Position numbers and translations under genes: made by a program
From: Fodinibacter sp963800505
GTDB lineage: Bacteria; Actinomycetota; Actinomycetes; Actinomycetales; Dermatophilaceae
Length of the DNA stretch: 64,000 bases
NCBI GenBank assembly: GCA_963800505.1
Contig: CAWDBL010000020.1
Coordinates: forward strand, 124,001 to 188,000
Direction: 5' to 3'
In this document: positions 32,816-42,850 of the stretch, one piece after another
How the letters are laid out: each line of letters opens with the position of its first letter
How positions within the stretch are numbered: the first letter of the stretch is position 1
The notes under the pieces: model-generated
Told to the model about the DNA's origin: nothing
The model's input: only the letters and a program-made list of their open reading frames with translations
The model's database searches: none

Positions 32816-33900
32816 CCGACTTCATCCCCCCGGCCAAGCCGATCATCGGAGATGAGGAGCGGGCTGCCGTCGACCGGGTGCTGCGCAGCGGCATGCTCGC
32901 CCAGGGCCCCGAGGTCAAGGCGTTCGAGGAGGAGTTCTCGCAGCACTTCGGCCTCGGCCGGGCCTGCGTGGCGGTCAACTCCGGCACCTCTGGCCAGCAC
33001 CTGGGCCTGCTGTCCTGCGGGGTCGGTGCGGGCGACGAGGTCATCGTCCCGTCGTTCACCTTCGCGGCCACCGCGAACTCGGTGGCGCTCACCGGCGCGA
33101 CCCCCGTGTTCGCCGACATCGACGCCGACGACTTCTGCCTCTCGCCGGAGGCGTTCGAGGCCTCGATCACCGAGCGCACCGTCGGCGTCATGCCGGTGCA
33201 CCTCTACGGCCACCCGGCCAAGATGGACCAGATCACCGAGATCGCGCAGCGCCACGGCATCCAGGTCTTCGAGGATGCTGCCCAGGCGCACGGCGCGTCG
33301 CTGAACGGCACCCCGGTCGGTGCCTTCGGGTCCTTCGCGATGTTCTCGCTGTACCCCACGAAGAACATGACCTCGGGCGAGGGCGGCATGGTGTCGGTGG
33401 CCACCGACGAGGTCGAGCGGCTGATGCGGCTCTACCGCAACCAGGGCATGGAGCGGCAGTACCACAACGAGGTCGTGGGCTTCAACACGCGGATGACCGA
33501 CATCCACGCGTCCATCGGGCGGGTGCAGCTGACCAAGGTCGGCGGGTGGACCGCGCAGCGCCAGCAGAACGCCGCCTTCCTGTCGGCCAACCTCATGGGC
33601 GTCACGACGCCCCCCGTCGCGGGCGGGGCGGTGCACGTCTACCACCAGTACACGGTGCGCGTGCCCGACGACCGCGACGGGTTCGCCGCCGCGCTGCGTG
33701 AGGAGTACCAGGTCGGCTCGGGCATGTTCTACCCCGTGCCCAACCACCGGCTGCTGCCGTTCCAGGTCGACGTCGACCTGCCCGAGACCGAGCTGGCCGC
33801 CGCGCAGTGCCTGTCGCTGCCCGTGCATCCCTCGCTCAGCCAGGACGACCTCGAGCGCATCGTCACCGCCGTCAACACGCTCGCCGGGGCGGGTGCCTGA
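32812..33900 (+). CDS. wbpE: DegT/DnrJ/EryC1/StrS sugar aminotransferase (WbpE-like), copy B
   Basis: A 362-residue PLP aminotransferase differing from copy A at one residue (Ser in DIHASIGR) and at a few silent sites (ACCCCC for ACTCCC near 33101, ACG for ACC near 33360). All motifs including SLYPTKNMTSGEGG are intact, so the enzyme should be active. The stop shares one base with the wbpB start. Confidence 0.9.
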   Translation: MTDFIPPAKPIIGDEERAAVDRVLRSGMLAQGPEVKAFEEEFSQHFGLGRACVAVNSGTSGQHLGLLSCGVGAGDEVIVPSFTFAATANSVALTGATPVFADIDADDFCLSPEAFEASITERTVGVMPVHLYGHPAKMDQITEIAQRHGIQVFEDAAQAHGASLNGTPVGAFGSFAMFSLYPTKNMTSGEGGMVSVATDEVERLMRLYRNQGMERQYHNEVVGFNTRMTDIHASIGRVQLTKVGGWTAQRQQNAAFLSANLMGVTTPPVAGGAVHVYHQYTVRVPDDRDGFAAALREEYQVGSGMFYPVPNHRLLPFQVDVDLPETELAAAQCLSLPVHPSLSQDDLERIVTAVNTLAGAGA

Positions 33901-34951
33901 TGGCCAACCTGCGGGCGGGCCTGATCGGGCTCGGGATGATGGGCCGCCACCACGCGCGCGTGCTCGGCAGCCTGCCGGGTGTCGACCTCGTCGCGGTCGC
34001 TGACGCGGGCGGTGACGTGCACGGCGTCTCGGGCGGGCGGCCGGTCGAGGCCGACGTCGAGGCGCTCATCGCCCACGGCATCGACTACTGCATGGTCGCG
34101 GTCCCGACCTTCCTGCACGAACCGGTCGGGCTGGCCCTCGCGGAGGCCGGAGTGCACGCCCTGGTCGAGAAGCCGCTGGCCCAGGACGTGCCGTCGGCCA
34201 CCCGGCTCGCCGAGTCGTTCGAGGCCAAGGGGCTGGTCGGCGCGGTCGGTCACATCGAGCGGTACAACCCCTCGCTGCAGCAGGCCCGCTCCCGGATCGA
34301 GGCCGGGGAGATCGGCGAGGTCTACCAGGTCGTCACCCGGCGGCAGGGCCCGTTCCCGGCCCGGATCGCGGACGTCGGCGTGGTCAAGGACCTGGGCACG
34401 CACGACATCGACCTCACCGCCTGGGTCACCCAGCAGCACTTCACCGCCGTCTCGGCCCGCACGACCCACCGGTCCGGGCGCGAGCACGAGGACATGGTCG
34501 CGATCGTCGGCCAGCTCTCGGGCGGCACCATCACCAACCACCTGGTCAACTGGCTGTCGCCGTTCAAGGAGCGGGTCACGATCATCACCGGGAGCCTGGG
34601 CGCACTCGTCGCCGACACGCTCACGGCCGACCTCACCTTCTACGCGAACGGCGAGATCGAGCAGGCCTGGGACGCCATCTCGAAGTTCCGCGGCGTCTCC
34701 GAGGGCGATGTCGTGCGCTACGCCATCCCCAAGCCGGAGCCGCTGCGGGTCGAGCACGAGCAGTTCCGGGATGCCGTGCTGGGCAAGGAGGCCGACATCG
34801 TCACCATGACGCAGGGCCTGCGTACCGTCCGGGTCGCCGAGGCGTGCTCGAGTCGTCGGCGACGGGCCGAACGGTCGACCTGCTGCCGACGAGTCCGAGT
34901 GAGTCCGAGGTGTTGTGTGAGAAGAACCGACAGATGAGGGACAACAGATGA
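33900..34951 (+). pseudogene. wbpB: Gfo/Idh/MocA 3-dehydrogenase (WbpB-like), copy B, 3' frameshift
   Basis: The first 316 or so residues are intact, ending DIVTMTQGLRTVRVAEA. Then one base is missing near 34843 (GAGGCGTGCTCGAG, where GCG-GTG-CTC-GAG is expected). As sequenced, the frame ends at 34937 with an Arg/Ser/Cys-rich tail. With the base restored it reads LESSATGRTVDLLPTSPS and stops at 34949-34951, overlapping the next ATG as ATGA. That overlap argues that the restored frame is the ancestral one. The damage touches only the C-terminal tail, so activity may survive, and a sequencing error is possible. Confidence 0.72.
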
Positions 34952-35683
34952 GGCGGTCAGTGCGGCGCGCTGCGGGAAGGGTCGCCGCCGTCCCGGCGCT
35001 CGCCCCCGCCGTGGGGTGGGTCGCGCGGCGAACCTTCGCGGGGAGTGCCGACTACTGGGAGCGACGGTATGCGCAGGGGGGTACCTCGGGCGCGGGATCG
35101 GTCGGCCCCGCGGCGCAGTGGAAGGCGGTGGTCGTGAACCAGTGGGTGCGTGAGCTCGGTGTCACCTCCGTCGTCGACTTCGGTTGCGGTGACGGGCAGC
35201 AGCTCGCCCTCGCCGAGTACCCGCGCTACTTGGGGCTCGACCCGTCGGGTACGGCCGTCAAGCTGTGCATCGAGCGCTTCCAGGATGACCGCACCAAGAG
35301 CTTCCTGCGCTTGCCCGCCGGGAGAGTTCGCCGACCCGGCCGGCTGGCTGCGGGGCGATCTGGCGCTGTCGATGGAGGTGCTCTTCCACCTCGTCGAGGA
35401 GGAGGTCTTCACCGGCTACCTCGAGGTGCTGTTCGACAGCGCCGAGTGCCATGTCGTCATCTGCAGCAACGACACCGACTCCGGGGCACGTGCCCCGCAC
35501 GAGCGGTACCGCTCCTTCACTGCCTGGGTCGCGACCAACCGCCCGCAGTGGCAGCTGGTGCAGCGGGTGGACCCGCCGCCGGAGGTGGCCCTGATGTCGT
35601 CGATGTACCTGTACTCGGCCCGCACCGCGCAGACCGTCGACCTGCTCGACGGGTCCAGACCTCGTACACCCGAGCGCGGGTAG
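34948..35683 (+). pseudogene. Class I SAM-dependent methyltransferase, frameshifted
   Basis: The first 126 or so residues read in one frame: YWERRYAQGGTSGAGS, then the SAM motif SVVDFGCGDGQQLALAEYPR. Near 35323 an extra base (GCCGGGAGAGTTC) moves the coding frame, which continues as EFADPAGWLRGDLALSMEVL and ends at 35683. The joined protein is about 244 residues, normal for sugar or polysaccharide methyltransferases. The flippase follows 7 nt later, so operon structure is kept. It probably methylated a sugar of the locus polysaccharide. Real lesion and sequencing error cannot be told apart here. Confidence 0.72.
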
Positions 35684-35690
35684 GCGACGC

Positions 35691-37166
35691 GTGGCCCGGT
35701 CGTGGCGCACCATGTTCAGTCCGCTGCCCCTGGACCGACCGGTGGACTCGTCGATGGCGTCGCGCGGGCTCCTGAGCACGGTGGGCCTCGGCGCGCAAGG
35801 GGCGCTGCGGTTCGTCACCAGCCTCCTGGTGGGCCGGTTCCTCGGTCCCGGCGTGCTGGGTGTCTTCCAGACCGCCGTCTCGACGGCGACCCTCCTCACC
35901 CTCCTGTGGCCGACCACGGCAGGGAGCGCCGCCTCGAAGTTCGTGGCACGTGCGCACGGCGCGGGCCGTCCCGCCGAGGCGGAGGCGGTGGCACGGCACC
36001 TGCGCCGACGCACCGTGCAGACCACCGCGCTGCTGGCCGTCATCGCGGTGCCGCTGTGGATGGCCGTGTCCGGCGACGCGGACCTGTGGGGTGGGTTGTG
36101 CGTCGCCGCGGTGGTGATCGGCTACTCGGGCTACAACTTCGCACGGGGGCTGCAGTTCGGGCTGGGCCACGTCGCGCGCGCCACCGCGTGGGACCTGGTC
36201 GTCACGGTCGGGGGGCTCGTGACCGTGCTGTTGGCCCTCCTTGCCGGCGTGCGGAACCAGACCCTGCTGCTGCCCATGGCGGTGGCCTATCTCGTGTACA
36301 CCGTCGCCGGTTGGCCCCATGGGTCCGGAGAGGACCTCGAGCGGGGGCTTCGCCGGGAGATCGATGGGTTCGTGGCGCTGGGCGTGGCGGGGACCATCGC
36401 CAGCGCGGGCTTCCTGCAGCTCTCCATGGTCGTCGCCCAGCTGGCCGGAACCGCGGATGAGGCCGGTCAGTACGCCGCGGCGCTCACCCTCGCGACTCCG
36501 GCGTCCCTCCTGGCGGGGTCGTTCAGCCTGGTGCTCTTCCCCGCCATGGCGGCGGCCTGGGGCCGTGGCGACACGAGCGGGTTCCGTCGGCAGACCGACC
36601 AGGCCATGAGGCTGCTCGTCGTGCTGATGGTGGCCGTCTTCGGCTCGATCGCCCTCTGCAGCAGGCTGATCGTGTCGATCCTGTGGGGAGACGAGTACGT
36701 CCAGGCCGGCCAGCTGCTGCCCATCCTGCTGCTCGCGGTGCTGCCGACGACCATCGCCATGGCCTGCGTCAACGCGCTGTCGACCCGATCGCAGCGCGGC
36801 ATGGCCATCGTGAGTGCCGCCAGCATCAGCGGACTCGCCGTCGGTGCCGTCGGCTGGCTCCTCCTGGGCCCCACCTACGGCGAGACCGGCGTGGCGGTCG
36901 GCTACCTGATGGGGACCCTGGTCATCGCCAGCATCCCCGTGACCGTGGTGTGGGTACGGGACCAGCAGCACTGGGGCTGGATGCTCTGCCGTCTCGGCCT
37001 CGGCGTCGGGGTTCTCGTGGGCCTCCTGGTCGTGCAGCGGTCCGTCTCCGCGCCACTGTGGCTCGACCTGGCCTGGGCGGCCGGGTTCGTCGCCGTCTGG
37101 GCCGCCGTGGCCTGGCGCGACGCTAGGCTGGTCGTGGGACTGCTCTCGCCCCTGGTGCGGCGCTGA
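35691..37166 (+). CDS. Polysaccharide flippase (Wzx/MATE-like)
   Basis: A 491-residue protein with 13-14 predicted membrane helices and the pattern of the polysaccharide-biosynthesis flippase family: LVGRFLGPGVLGVFQTA in the first helices, then AAALTLATPASLLAGSFS and LLLGPTYGETGVAVGYLMG near the end. It should move lipid-linked repeat units outward across the membrane. The GTG at 35691 is 7 nt after the methyltransferase. It converges with the glycosyltransferase gene 11 bp away. Confidence 0.85.
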   Translation: MARSWRTMFSPLPLDRPVDSSMASRGLLSTVGLGAQGALRFVTSLLVGRFLGPGVLGVFQTAVSTATLLTLLWPTTAGSAASKFVARAHGAGRPAEAEAVARHLRRRTVQTTALLAVIAVPLWMAVSGDADLWGGLCVAAVVIGYSGYNFARGLQFGLGHVARATAWDLVVTVGGLVTVLLALLAGVRNQTLLLPMAVAYLVYTVAGWPHGSGEDLERGLRREIDGFVALGVAGTIASAGFLQLSMVVAQLAGTADEAGQYAAALTLATPASLLAGSFSLVLFPAMAAAWGRGDTSGFRRQTDQAMRLLVVLMVAVFGSIALCSRLIVSILWGDEYVQAGQLLPILLLAVLPTTIAMACVNALSTRSQRGMAIVSAASISGLAVGAVGWLLLGPTYGETGVAVGYLMGTLVIASIPVTVVWVRDQQHWGWMLCRLGLGVGVLVGLLVVQRSVSAPLWLDLAWAAGFVAVWAAVAWRDARLVVGLLSPLVRR

Positions 37167-37177
37167 CCGTACCGGCC

Positions 37178-38254
37178 CTACCGCTCGCTCACGTCGGAGT
37201 ACACCCGGTCGAACGCCTCGGCGACGCTCCGCGCCGAGAACCGCTCGCGGACCGGACCGGCCAGCTCCTCGGGGTCCACGTGCCCGAGGCGTTCCTGCAC
37301 GCGCTCGACGGCGTCGGCGAACGCCTCGGGCGTTCGGGTGCCCACCAGCTCGCCCGAGCGCCGCCCGACGAAGTCCCCCTGTCCGCCAACGGCGCCGAGC
37401 ACCACGGGCCGACCATGGAGGAGCGCCTCGGCGCCGGCCACGCAGAACGTCTCCAGGTGCGAAGTGAGCAAAAAGGCCGAGCACCAGGCGAAGTGGGCCT
37501 CGAGCTCGTTCGCGGGCACCTGGCCGAGCAGGGTTACTCGGTCGCCGAGGCCGAGGGCACCCACCAGCTCACGCACCTGCGGCTCGAGCTCTCCCGAGCC
37601 GGCGACCCGCATCCGCACGTCGTGCCCTCGGCGGCGCAGCTCGTCGACCGTGCGGACGGCGAGGAGGGGGTCCTTGACGGGGCGCAGACCGCCCACGGTG
37701 AGGATGTCGAGGGTGTCACGCCGGGGCCGCGGTGGCGGTGAGGCCGGCCCGTCGACGACGTTCGGCACCACGCACACCTCGCGCGCGAAGGGCTTCAGGG
37801 CCTCGGCCAGGTAGGTGCTCACTGCCGTCACGACGGTGGGGAGCCGCAGCAGGTGCCTCGCGGCGGATGCCGCCCGCCACAGCGGCCCGACGGACGCGGG
37901 TTGTGCTGCCCCGCTCCAGTGCTCGGTGTGGACCCACGGCGCGTCGCCACGCAACGCGGCGCCGTAGACCAGTGACGAGAATCCCATGGTGTGCACGATG
38001 TCGGGCGACCAGGCCCTGCCCAGCCGGCGGACTCGCCGCAGGGCCGACAGGACCGAGCCCGGGCGACCGAAGGAGGCCGGGACCATCGTGATGCTGCCAC
38101 CCGCGAGCTTCACCGGCGTCGTGCCGGCTCTGGCGACGTGGATCACCTGCACCTCGTGGTGCCGGGCGATCGCCTCCGCGTGCCGGAGGCAGAACACCCC
38201 GGCCCCGGCGGACTCTCGGGACGGAAACCACGTGGTGACGATGAGCACGCGCAC
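37178..38254 (-). CDS. GT4-type glycosyltransferase
   Basis: A 358-residue GT-B enzyme. N-terminal MRVLIVTTWFPSRESAGAGVF and the donor half LTVGGLRPVKDPLLAVR, then SHLETFCVAGAEALLHGRPV (the E-x7-E type region of GT4). It should transfer a sugar from a nucleotide donor to the lipid-linked glycan on the cytosolic side. The GTG at 38254 has TAGGGT 6 nt upstream, so a leaderless start is likely. It lies downstream of another GT4 gene on the same strand. Confidence 0.85.
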   Translation of the reverse strand: MRVLIVTTWFPSRESAGAGVFCLRHAEAIARHHEVQVIHVARAGTTPVKLAGGSITMVPASFGRPGSVLSALRRVRRLGRAWSPDIVHTMGFSSLVYGAALRGDAPWVHTEHWSGAAQPASVGPLWRAASAARHLLRLPTVVTAVSTYLAEALKPFAREVCVVPNVVDGPASPPPRPRRDTLDILTVGGLRPVKDPLLAVRTVDELRRRGHDVRMRVAGSGELEPQVRELVGALGLGDRVTLLGQVPANELEAHFAWCSAFLLTSHLETFCVAGAEALLHGRPVVLGAVGGQGDFVGRRSGELVGTRTPEAFADAVERVQERLGHVDPEELAGPVRERFSARSVAEAFDRVYSDVSER

Positions 38255-38335
38255 CGCCCGACCCTACCCGCCTGGAGACGGGGCTCGGCGCAGGGCCGGT
38301 CGGCCCCTGAGACGAGGAGCCGAGCGGCACCGCGC

Positions 38336-39500
38336 TCAGCGTCGGACGGCCGCCAGCACGGCATCCGCTGCCTTCGCGCTGACCGAGGACTGGCTGGCGT
38401 GCCGTGCCGTCCATGCGGCCAGCCGCGCTCGTCGCTCGCGGTGAGGGCGGATGCATGAGCGCATCGCGCATGGCATCGGCCACCTGGCGCTCGTCCCAGT
38501 CCACGGCCCAACCCAAGGTGTGTTTGACGACCACCTCGCGACCGGGACCTACGCCGGCGTAGATGACCGGCGTGCCACATGCCGTCGCGACGAACATCTT
38601 GGTGGGGAACGAGAAGTCGTACCCCCTGCTGGGGCGCACCGACGCGAGGCCGGCAATGGCGCTTCCCAGCGCCTCGGCAACGCGCTGCGCGGGCACCAGG
38701 CCTTCGAACTGCACCTGACCTGGCGCCACCTCATCGGCGAGGCACCGAAGTCGTTCACGCTCAGTGCCTTGCCCCAGCATCAGCAATCGAGACCCCGGAA
38801 CTTCGTGCGCCACCCTGCCGAAGGCCCGAACGAAGACCTCGGCCCCATGGATCTCGGACATAGTGCCGGCGTAGACAAGGGTGGGGAGAACGGTGTCCGG
38901 CGCCGGGGAAGGGGAGAAGGTGTCCGTATCGACTCCGGTGCCCACCACGGTCACCTTGGACGGGAGCACCCCCAGAAGGCGGACCTCGTGGGCCACCCCT
39001 TCAGACACCGCCAGGACCTGCGCCGCACCCCGCATGACCCACGACTCGACCGCCCGCAGCACCCGCACGATGAGTGGATTGACGCCGATTCCAGCTGCCG
39101 CGACAGATGAGACGTCGGCTGCGTAGTACACGAACGGGGTTCGCCTGACCATGCAGACGAGACGCACCGCGAGACCAGTGGTCGGGGGTGGCTCGACCAC
39201 AACGACGCTGGCGGAACGCACCAGCAGCCGTCCGAGTAGCGGGATATCGAAGCTCGCGAAGGGGAGGTAGCCGCGCACGTTGCCGCCCCGATCCCGCAAC
39301 ACCGGCCACCGGCGGACGATGACGTCGGCCTGCTCGGGCAAGACCTCGGCCACCGGAGGTGGCCTGGTCGTGAGCACCTCGACATGGGCACCCTGACCAC
39401 GGAGAGAGCGAGCGAGGCAGCCGAGCCGAAACGCGGCCGCACCCGGTTCGGGGGGAAAGAGTCGCGACGCGATGACGACACTGGGGTTGTCAGCGGTCAC
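38336..39500 (-). pseudogene. GT4-type glycosyltransferase with a late frameshift
   Basis: Residues 1 to about 355 are intact: VVIASRLFPPEPGAAAFRLG, LAVSEGVAHEVRLLG, TLVYAGTMSEIHGAEVFVRA and FPTKMFVATACGTPVIYAG. Near 38440, in a CTCACCGCGAGCG stretch, an extra base shifts the frame. The restored frame reads RERRARLAAWTARHASQSS and ends with TGA at 38336-38338. Without correction the frame would run deep into the next gene. The GTG at 39500 follows CAGGAGGGGG, a strong ribosome binding site. The lesion touches only the last 35 residues or so. Confidence 0.72.
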
Positions 39501-39675
39501 GGTGCCCCCTCCTGTGGTCTTGGCAGACGGACGCTCCGGGGGCGGGCGGAGCACCAGCACTCTAGCCGCGGCAGAGAGGGAGCTCGCAGAGTGACATGCG
39601 TGCGCCCGCAGGCCGCCGAAGAGCGGCTGCGGCACCGGAGGGACGGCCGGTGTACCGACGAGTAACATGGGCCGC

Positions 39676-40839
39676 ATGAGTGGCAACCCCGACTTCGACA
39701 CCTACCGGCTCTCCGACGACCACGAGGCGATCCGTGAGGCGGTCCGGGCGGTGGCCGAGGACAAGATCGCGCCCTACGCGGCAGCCGTCGACGAGGACGC
39801 CCGCTACCCGCAGGAGGCGCACGACGCCCTCGTCGCGAGCGACTTCTTCGCGCCACACGTGCCCGAGGAGTACGGCGGGGTCGGGGCCGACGCGCTGGCG
39901 ACCTGCATCGTCATCGAGGAGGTCGCCCGGGTCTGCGCGAGCAGCTCGCTCATCCCGGCGGTCAACAAGCTTGGCTCGATGCCGCTCATCCTGGGCGGCG
40001 ACGGCGACCTCAAGAAGCGCTACCTCACGCCGCTCGCGGCCGGTGAGTCGACCTTCTCCTACGGCCTCTCCGAGCGCGAGGCCGGCTCCGACACGGCGGC
40101 GATGAAGTGTCGCGCGGTGCGCGACGGCGACGACTGGGTGCTGCACGGCCAGAAGGCGTGGATCACCAATGCCGGTGTCTCGCAGTTCTACACGGTGCTC
40201 GCGGTGACCGACCCCGACGGGCAGCGCGGCAACAACGTCACGGCGTTCGTCGTCGAGAAGAGCGACCCCGGCTTCACCTTCGGCGAGAAGGAGCGCAAGC
40301 TCGGCATCCAGGGCAGCCCGACGCGCGAGCTCATCTTCGACCGCACGCGCATCCCCGGTGACCGGGTCGTCGGCCAGGTCGGCGGGGGGCTGAAGCTGGC
40401 CCTCGCGACGCTCGACCACACCCGGGTCACCATCGGTGCCCAGGCGGTCGGCATCGCCCAGGGAGCGCTCGACCAGGCCCTCGCCTACGTCAAGGAGCGC
40501 CGGCAGTTCGGGAAGGCGGTCGCCGAGTTCCAGGGCATCCAGTTCATGCTCGCCGACATGGCGATGGAGCTCGAGGCCGCGCGCCAGCTCGTCTACGTCG
40601 CCGCGGCCAAGTCCGAGCGCGGTGACGCCGACCTGCCGTTCTTCGGCGCCGCGGCCAAGTGCTACGCCTCCGACGTGGCGATGCGGGTGACGACGGATGC
40701 CGTGCAGCTGCTCGGTGGGGCGGGCTACACGCGCGACTTCCCGCTCGAGCGGATGATGCGCGACGCCAAGATCACCCAGATCTACGAAGGCACCAACCAG
40801 GTGCAGCGCATCGTGATGGCACGGCAGCTCCTCAAGTGA
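39676..40839 (+). CDS. Acyl-CoA dehydrogenase
   Basis: A 387-residue FAD enzyme of fatty-acid or branched-chain acyl-CoA oxidation. Motifs: YGLSEREAGSDTAAM, WITNAGVSQFYTVLA, ERRQFGKAVAEFQGIQFMLADM and the C-terminal QLLGGAGYTRDFPLERMMRDAKITQIYEGTNQ (shown in parts). A -10 box TAACAT (39663-39668) overlaps an upstream ATG at 39667 and sits 7 nt before the ATG at 39676. The second ATG is therefore chosen and the mRNA is probably leaderless. It is divergent from the glycosyltransferase gene and metabolically unrelated to its neighbours. Confidence 0.92.
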   Translation: MSGNPDFDTYRLSDDHEAIREAVRAVAEDKIAPYAAAVDEDARYPQEAHDALVASDFFAPHVPEEYGGVGADALATCIVIEEVARVCASSSLIPAVNKLGSMPLILGGDGDLKKRYLTPLAAGESTFSYGLSEREAGSDTAAMKCRAVRDGDDWVLHGQKAWITNAGVSQFYTVLAVTDPDGQRGNNVTAFVVEKSDPGFTFGEKERKLGIQGSPTRELIFDRTRIPGDRVVGQVGGGLKLALATLDHTRVTIGAQAVGIAQGALDQALAYVKERRQFGKAVAEFQGIQFMLADMAMELEAARQLVYVAAAKSERGDADLPFFGAAAKCYASDVAMRVTTDAVQLLGGAGYTRDFPLERMMRDAKITQIYEGTNQVQRIVMARQLLK

Positions 40840-40900
40840 CGTTGGTGTAGGCCAATGCCTCGCCGGGCTGGCCCAGGGCGGTGTGTCCGCCCGCTCCTCG

Positions 40901-42850
40901 TCAGGCAGCGGTCGCGCACACCGGCACCCGCCAGAGCGAGACTCGCCCGGCGCGGCTCACCTCCGTGAACCCGGGACGGCCCTCGACCTCCAGGCCGGGA
41001 TAGAGCGAGCGCCGTCGGTCCCCTGCCCAGAACGTCGAAGGGCCGACGAGGACGTAGCTGATCCGAAGCCTGGACAGGGCCCGGCAGACGGCAGGGGTGG
41101 TGGCGGCGGTGGCCAGCGAGGTGGCCAGCACCTCGCGATCGGCCCCCCAGCGGCCGGCGAGGTGGGGAAATGCCGCCTCCCGGCCGGCCAGGGCACCGGT
41201 GAGGGCGGCGCCGTCCCACGGGTTGCCGGCGACCCGTTCTCCCTCGGGCACGGTGGTGTCGAGGCGGGCGATGAACGCGCTCTCCTGCGCGGTGAGCATG
41301 GGCTCGGTGCGGTAGGCCCAGCCGATGACCCTCTGGGTGTCGGCGGTCTGCCAGCCCACGGCCAGCGCCAGGGCGACCACCACGGCCGCGATCCCCACGG
41401 AGCTGCGTCGCCCGGCATCCATCGCCCGGCTTGGGCCTGACCCGCGCAGGGTCGCGTCGACGGAGCGCCACTGCGCGGCCACCCAGCGGACGATGGCGTC
41501 CAGCCCCACCGCGGCCAGCGGCACCCCGGCCACGCCTGCCAAGGCGGCGAGGCGGTGCGGGTCGTCCCACCACGCCGCGCTCACCATCCTGGACAGCCGT
41601 CCGTCGCTGCCAGCGACGAGCACGAACAGCCCGGCTGCCGCCACGTGCACGGCGAGCAGCCACCGCAGCTGCGGGCGCAGCGCCGCGACAACGCATCCCG
41701 CGAGGGTGAGGCCGGCGACCATCGCCGCGATCGGCACGCGCTGTGGGGACAGAGCGAGCCATTCGCCCATCGCCTGGGCGATGGTCTGGCGGGCCGCCCA
41801 CGACGTGGCGCGCTGCGCGTCGAACGCCGGCGACAGGGCCACCAGCCAACCGACCGCGAGGGTCGCGACGACCGCCACGCCTCGGTATCGGCGGCCCCGC
41901 GGCCACCACCCGACGAGGACGGCCGCGCAGCCCACGACGAGCAGTGCAACCACGGCGTTGGGGTGAGCGAGCCCCAGGCCGACCAGGGCCATGCCCAGCA
42001 ACAGCCACCCGACCGTCCGGGGGACGGCACGTGCCGGTCCGAGCCCGCACAGGTCGGCGAAGAGCGCGAGGCAGGCGGGCAGCAGGGCGGTGGCCAGCGC
42101 GTTGGGCCACAGCGTGCCGTAGCCGGTCAGCAAGACCGGGGATGCCGTGACTCCGCCGGCAAGGGCGCCCGCCGCGGCCAGGGCGGACGGCACGGGGCCG
42201 ACGGCGACCCGGGTGAGGGCGACGCAGCCCAGTGGCCACGCCACGGCGGCGGTGACGACGGCGACCGCGTTCGCCGCCAGTGGTGCGGGGGAGCCGGTCG
42301 TGGTCGCGACGAGGGCGGCGAGGTCGTGCCAGGCCCCCGGGTAGAAGGACCGCACGGCGTCGGGGTTGACGAGGGTGCCGAGGGTGAGGGACGAACCGTC
42401 GGCGGTGCGCACGACGTGGTCGATCGCCGAGAGGTGGAAGACGGCGTCGAAGGTCTGTGGCCAGGTGTCGGCCGACCCGATGCCGCGGGCCAGGCCGAGC
42501 CCGATGACCGCGGCACCGAAGCCCGCGCCGACGACGCCGGCTGCGAGGGGCCGCCACCCGTCCGGCCCGGGCGCGGGGTGCTGCGACGCATGCCGCCGCA
42601 CCACCCATCGCACCCCCGCGACGGCGAGCGCCGCCGCGATGGTGAGGGCGGCCACCGGGACCGGGCCCCATCGCACTCCGCCCAGCTGGGCGACGACGGC
42701 GGAGACCGACACCAGCGCCACCGAGAGCACCGGCACGAGCGCCACCGCGACCACGGTCCGGACCCCCGCCGCGAGAATGACGACCGCACCGGGCACGAGG
42801 ACCAGCAGCAGGGTGACCGCGAGGGCCGGCGCGGCGGAAGCCCAGGTCAT
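40901..42850 (-). CDS. DUF6541-family multi-pass membrane protein
   Basis: A 649-residue protein with about 13 predicted helices in the first 520 residues and a C-terminal extracytoplasmic domain (about 540-649). The segment DTWPQTFDAVFHLSAIDHV is the conserved stretch I associate with DUF6541, a family of actinobacterial GT-C-like proteins of unproven function; ARTADGSSLTLGTLVN-like sequence follows it. The ATG at 42850 overlaps the Wzt stop (ATGA). Its place in the galactan-type operon suggests it adds or transfers a sugar on the outer face. The 61 bp after its stop, before the acyl-CoA dehydrogenase end, hold nothing I recognise. Confidence 0.72.
   Translation of the reverse strand: MTWASAAPALAVTLLLVLVPGAVVILAAGVRTVVAVALVPVLSVALVSVSAVVAQLGGVRWGPVPVAALTIAAALAVAGVRWVVRRHASQHPAPGPDGWRPLAAGVVGAGFGAAVIGLGLARGIGSADTWPQTFDAVFHLSAIDHVVRTADGSSLTLGTLVNPDAVRSFYPGAWHDLAALVATTTGSPAPLAANAVAVVTAAVAWPLGCVALTRVAVGPVPSALAAAGALAGGVTASPVLLTGYGTLWPNALATALLPACLALFADLCGLGPARAVPRTVGWLLLGMALVGLGLAHPNAVVALLVVGCAAVLVGWWPRGRRYRGVAVVATLAVGWLVALSPAFDAQRATSWAARQTIAQAMGEWLALSPQRVPIAAMVAGLTLAGCVVAALRPQLRWLLAVHVAAAGLFVLVAGSDGRLSRMVSAAWWDDPHRLAALAGVAGVPLAAVGLDAIVRWVAAQWRSVDATLRGSGPSRAMDAGRRSSVGIAAVVVALALAVGWQTADTQRVIGWAYRTEPMLTAQESAFIARLDTTVPEGERVAGNPWDGAALTGALAGREAAFPHLAGRWGADREVLATSLATAATTPAVCRALSRLRISYVLVGPSTFWAGDRRRSLYPGLEVEGRPGFTEVSRAGRVSLWRVPVCATAA

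Larger units (their letters stand above)
30930..34804 (+). repeat. Tandem duplication of the wbp cassette, copy B
   Basis: This is the second copy of 27054-30929. Substitutions cluster in the first 780 bp: about a dozen, plus one single-base deletion near 30975. The remaining 3.1 kb shows only about four differences. Because the copies differ, the duplication is not simply the same read placed twice. Confidence 0.95.

Noticed and set aside
27054..34804. Mobile element or composite transposon around the duplicated cassette
   Set aside because: There is no transposase, terminal inverted repeat or target duplication; a short-homology tandem duplication explains the join.
39667..39675. Start of the acyl-CoA dehydrogenase at the first ATG (39667)
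   Set aside because: This ATG overlaps the TAACAT -10 box, so the transcript would begin after it.
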